From Pseudomonadota bacterium (GTDB lineage: Bacteria; Myxococcota; UBA9042; PHBI01), in assembly GCA_005772945.1 (NCBI GenBank), contig SXIE01000150.1:1-32600 (forward strand): a stretch of 32,600 bases of DNA, written 5' to 3'. The notes under the pieces are model-generated. The model ran no database searches, was not told where the DNA came from, and worked only from the letters and a program-made list of their open reading frames with translations. Shown here in pieces: positions 32,246 to 32,600 of the stretch (positions are counted from its first letter, which is position 1; each line of letters opens with the position of its first letter). The position numbers and the translations under genes are program-made.

Positions 32246-32600
32246 GCCTTGGCCTCGTCGTCGCGCACCATGCTGACGAAGGCGTCTTCGACTGTCGCGC
32301 GGGCAGGGCGGGTGCGGTCGACGTGGATGTGGGCGGCGCCGAGGACCTCGGCGGCGAGGGCCTCCGGGTCGGCGCCTCCCTTGGTCGCGACGCGCAGGAG
32401 GTGGCCGTAGTGCGCGACCTCGTCGACCTCGCGGCGCTCGCGCAAGAGGGCGGCCGCGCGCACGGCGTCGGCGGCCGTCGGCACCGAGAGCTCGGCGACG
32501 CGCAGGTGGCGGCGTTCGACGATCTGGTCGGGGGTTCCGACGTCGAGGAGCGTCCCGCGGAAGATGAAGGCGAGGCGATGGCAGCGCTCGGCCTCGTCCA
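32242..32600 (-). CDS. ABC exporter ATP-binding protein, C-terminal part (truncated by window edge)
   Basis: Read on the - strand from 32598, the frame is open to the edge, so the start and the Walker A, signature and Walker B motifs lie outside. The visible part begins 'DEAERCHRLAFIFRGTLLD', the H-loop-adjacent sequence that ends DrrA/CcmA/YbhF-type ATPase domains, then 'VGTPDQIVERRHLRV' and a C-terminal extension ending at the TGA that overlaps the permease start. It energises the permease that follows. Confidence 0.9.
   Translation of the reverse strand, partial: DEAERCHRLAFIFRGTLLDVGTPDQIVERRHLRVAELSVPTAADAVRAAALLRERREVDEVAHYGHLLRVATKGGADPEALAAEVLGAAHIHVDRTRPARATVEDAFVSMVRDDEAKA

Overview
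This window is GC-rich, tightly packed DNA from what is probably a myxobacterium-like Gram-negative (Myxococcota). That placement is an inference. It rests on several large cysteine-rich or repeat-rich secreted lipoproteins, a DUF1592-type lipoprotein followed by a DUF1552 protein, a thrombospondin-3/MopE-like/FG-GAP surface protein, an ECF sigma factor next to a VIT/VWA protein, and heavy GC bias at third codon positions. No rRNA, tRNA, CRISPR array, insertion sequence or phage gene was seen. No gene-free stretch exceeds 300 bases; the longest gaps are about 245 bases (13107-13352 and 28845-29089).

Left part (1-4439, + strand): the 3' end of a molybdopterin oxidoreductase, then a 135-base gap holding a striking double palindrome (782-821), then a translationally coupled pair: a lipoprotein with DUF1587/1595/1592/1588/1585-type segments, and a Tat-exported DUF1552 protein. 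From 11665 down to 4461 (- strand) lies a second coupled pair: a 2056-residue calcium-repeat/Ig-like/FG-GAP lipoprotein and a two-motif aspartyl-protease-like lipoprotein. Upstream are a fatty-acid desaturase and a small GTG-started secreted protein.

Middle part (13353-18278): a PPOX-type flavoprotein and a SAM methyltransferase on +; an alpha/beta hydrolase and an NT5C2-like HAD nucleotidase as a coupled pair on -; and a small GTG-started heavy-metal-associated (HMA) protein on + whose end overlaps the next gene.

Core of interest (28844 down to 18254, - strand): ECF sigma factor; then a 1373-residue chimera (zinc-finger anti-sigma-like head, membrane helix, FecR-like, VIT, VWA, TPR-like and DUF2135-like parts); then a DUF2135-like protein with an apparent dead metallopeptidase domain; then a lipoprotein of 16 Notch/LNR-like cysteine modules arranged as a strict three-type order (A-B-C) five times plus a final A. 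I read this as a candidate cell-surface signalling or adhesion system in which the sigma factor is controlled by a very large membrane-spanning sensor. The genes and modules are seen; the joint function is inference.

Right part (29090-32600): a small lipoprotein on +, then on - an ABC-2 type exporter (ATPase partial at the window edge, permease), a TetR regulator coupled to it, and a LysR regulator whose ribosome-binding site is tandemly duplicated.
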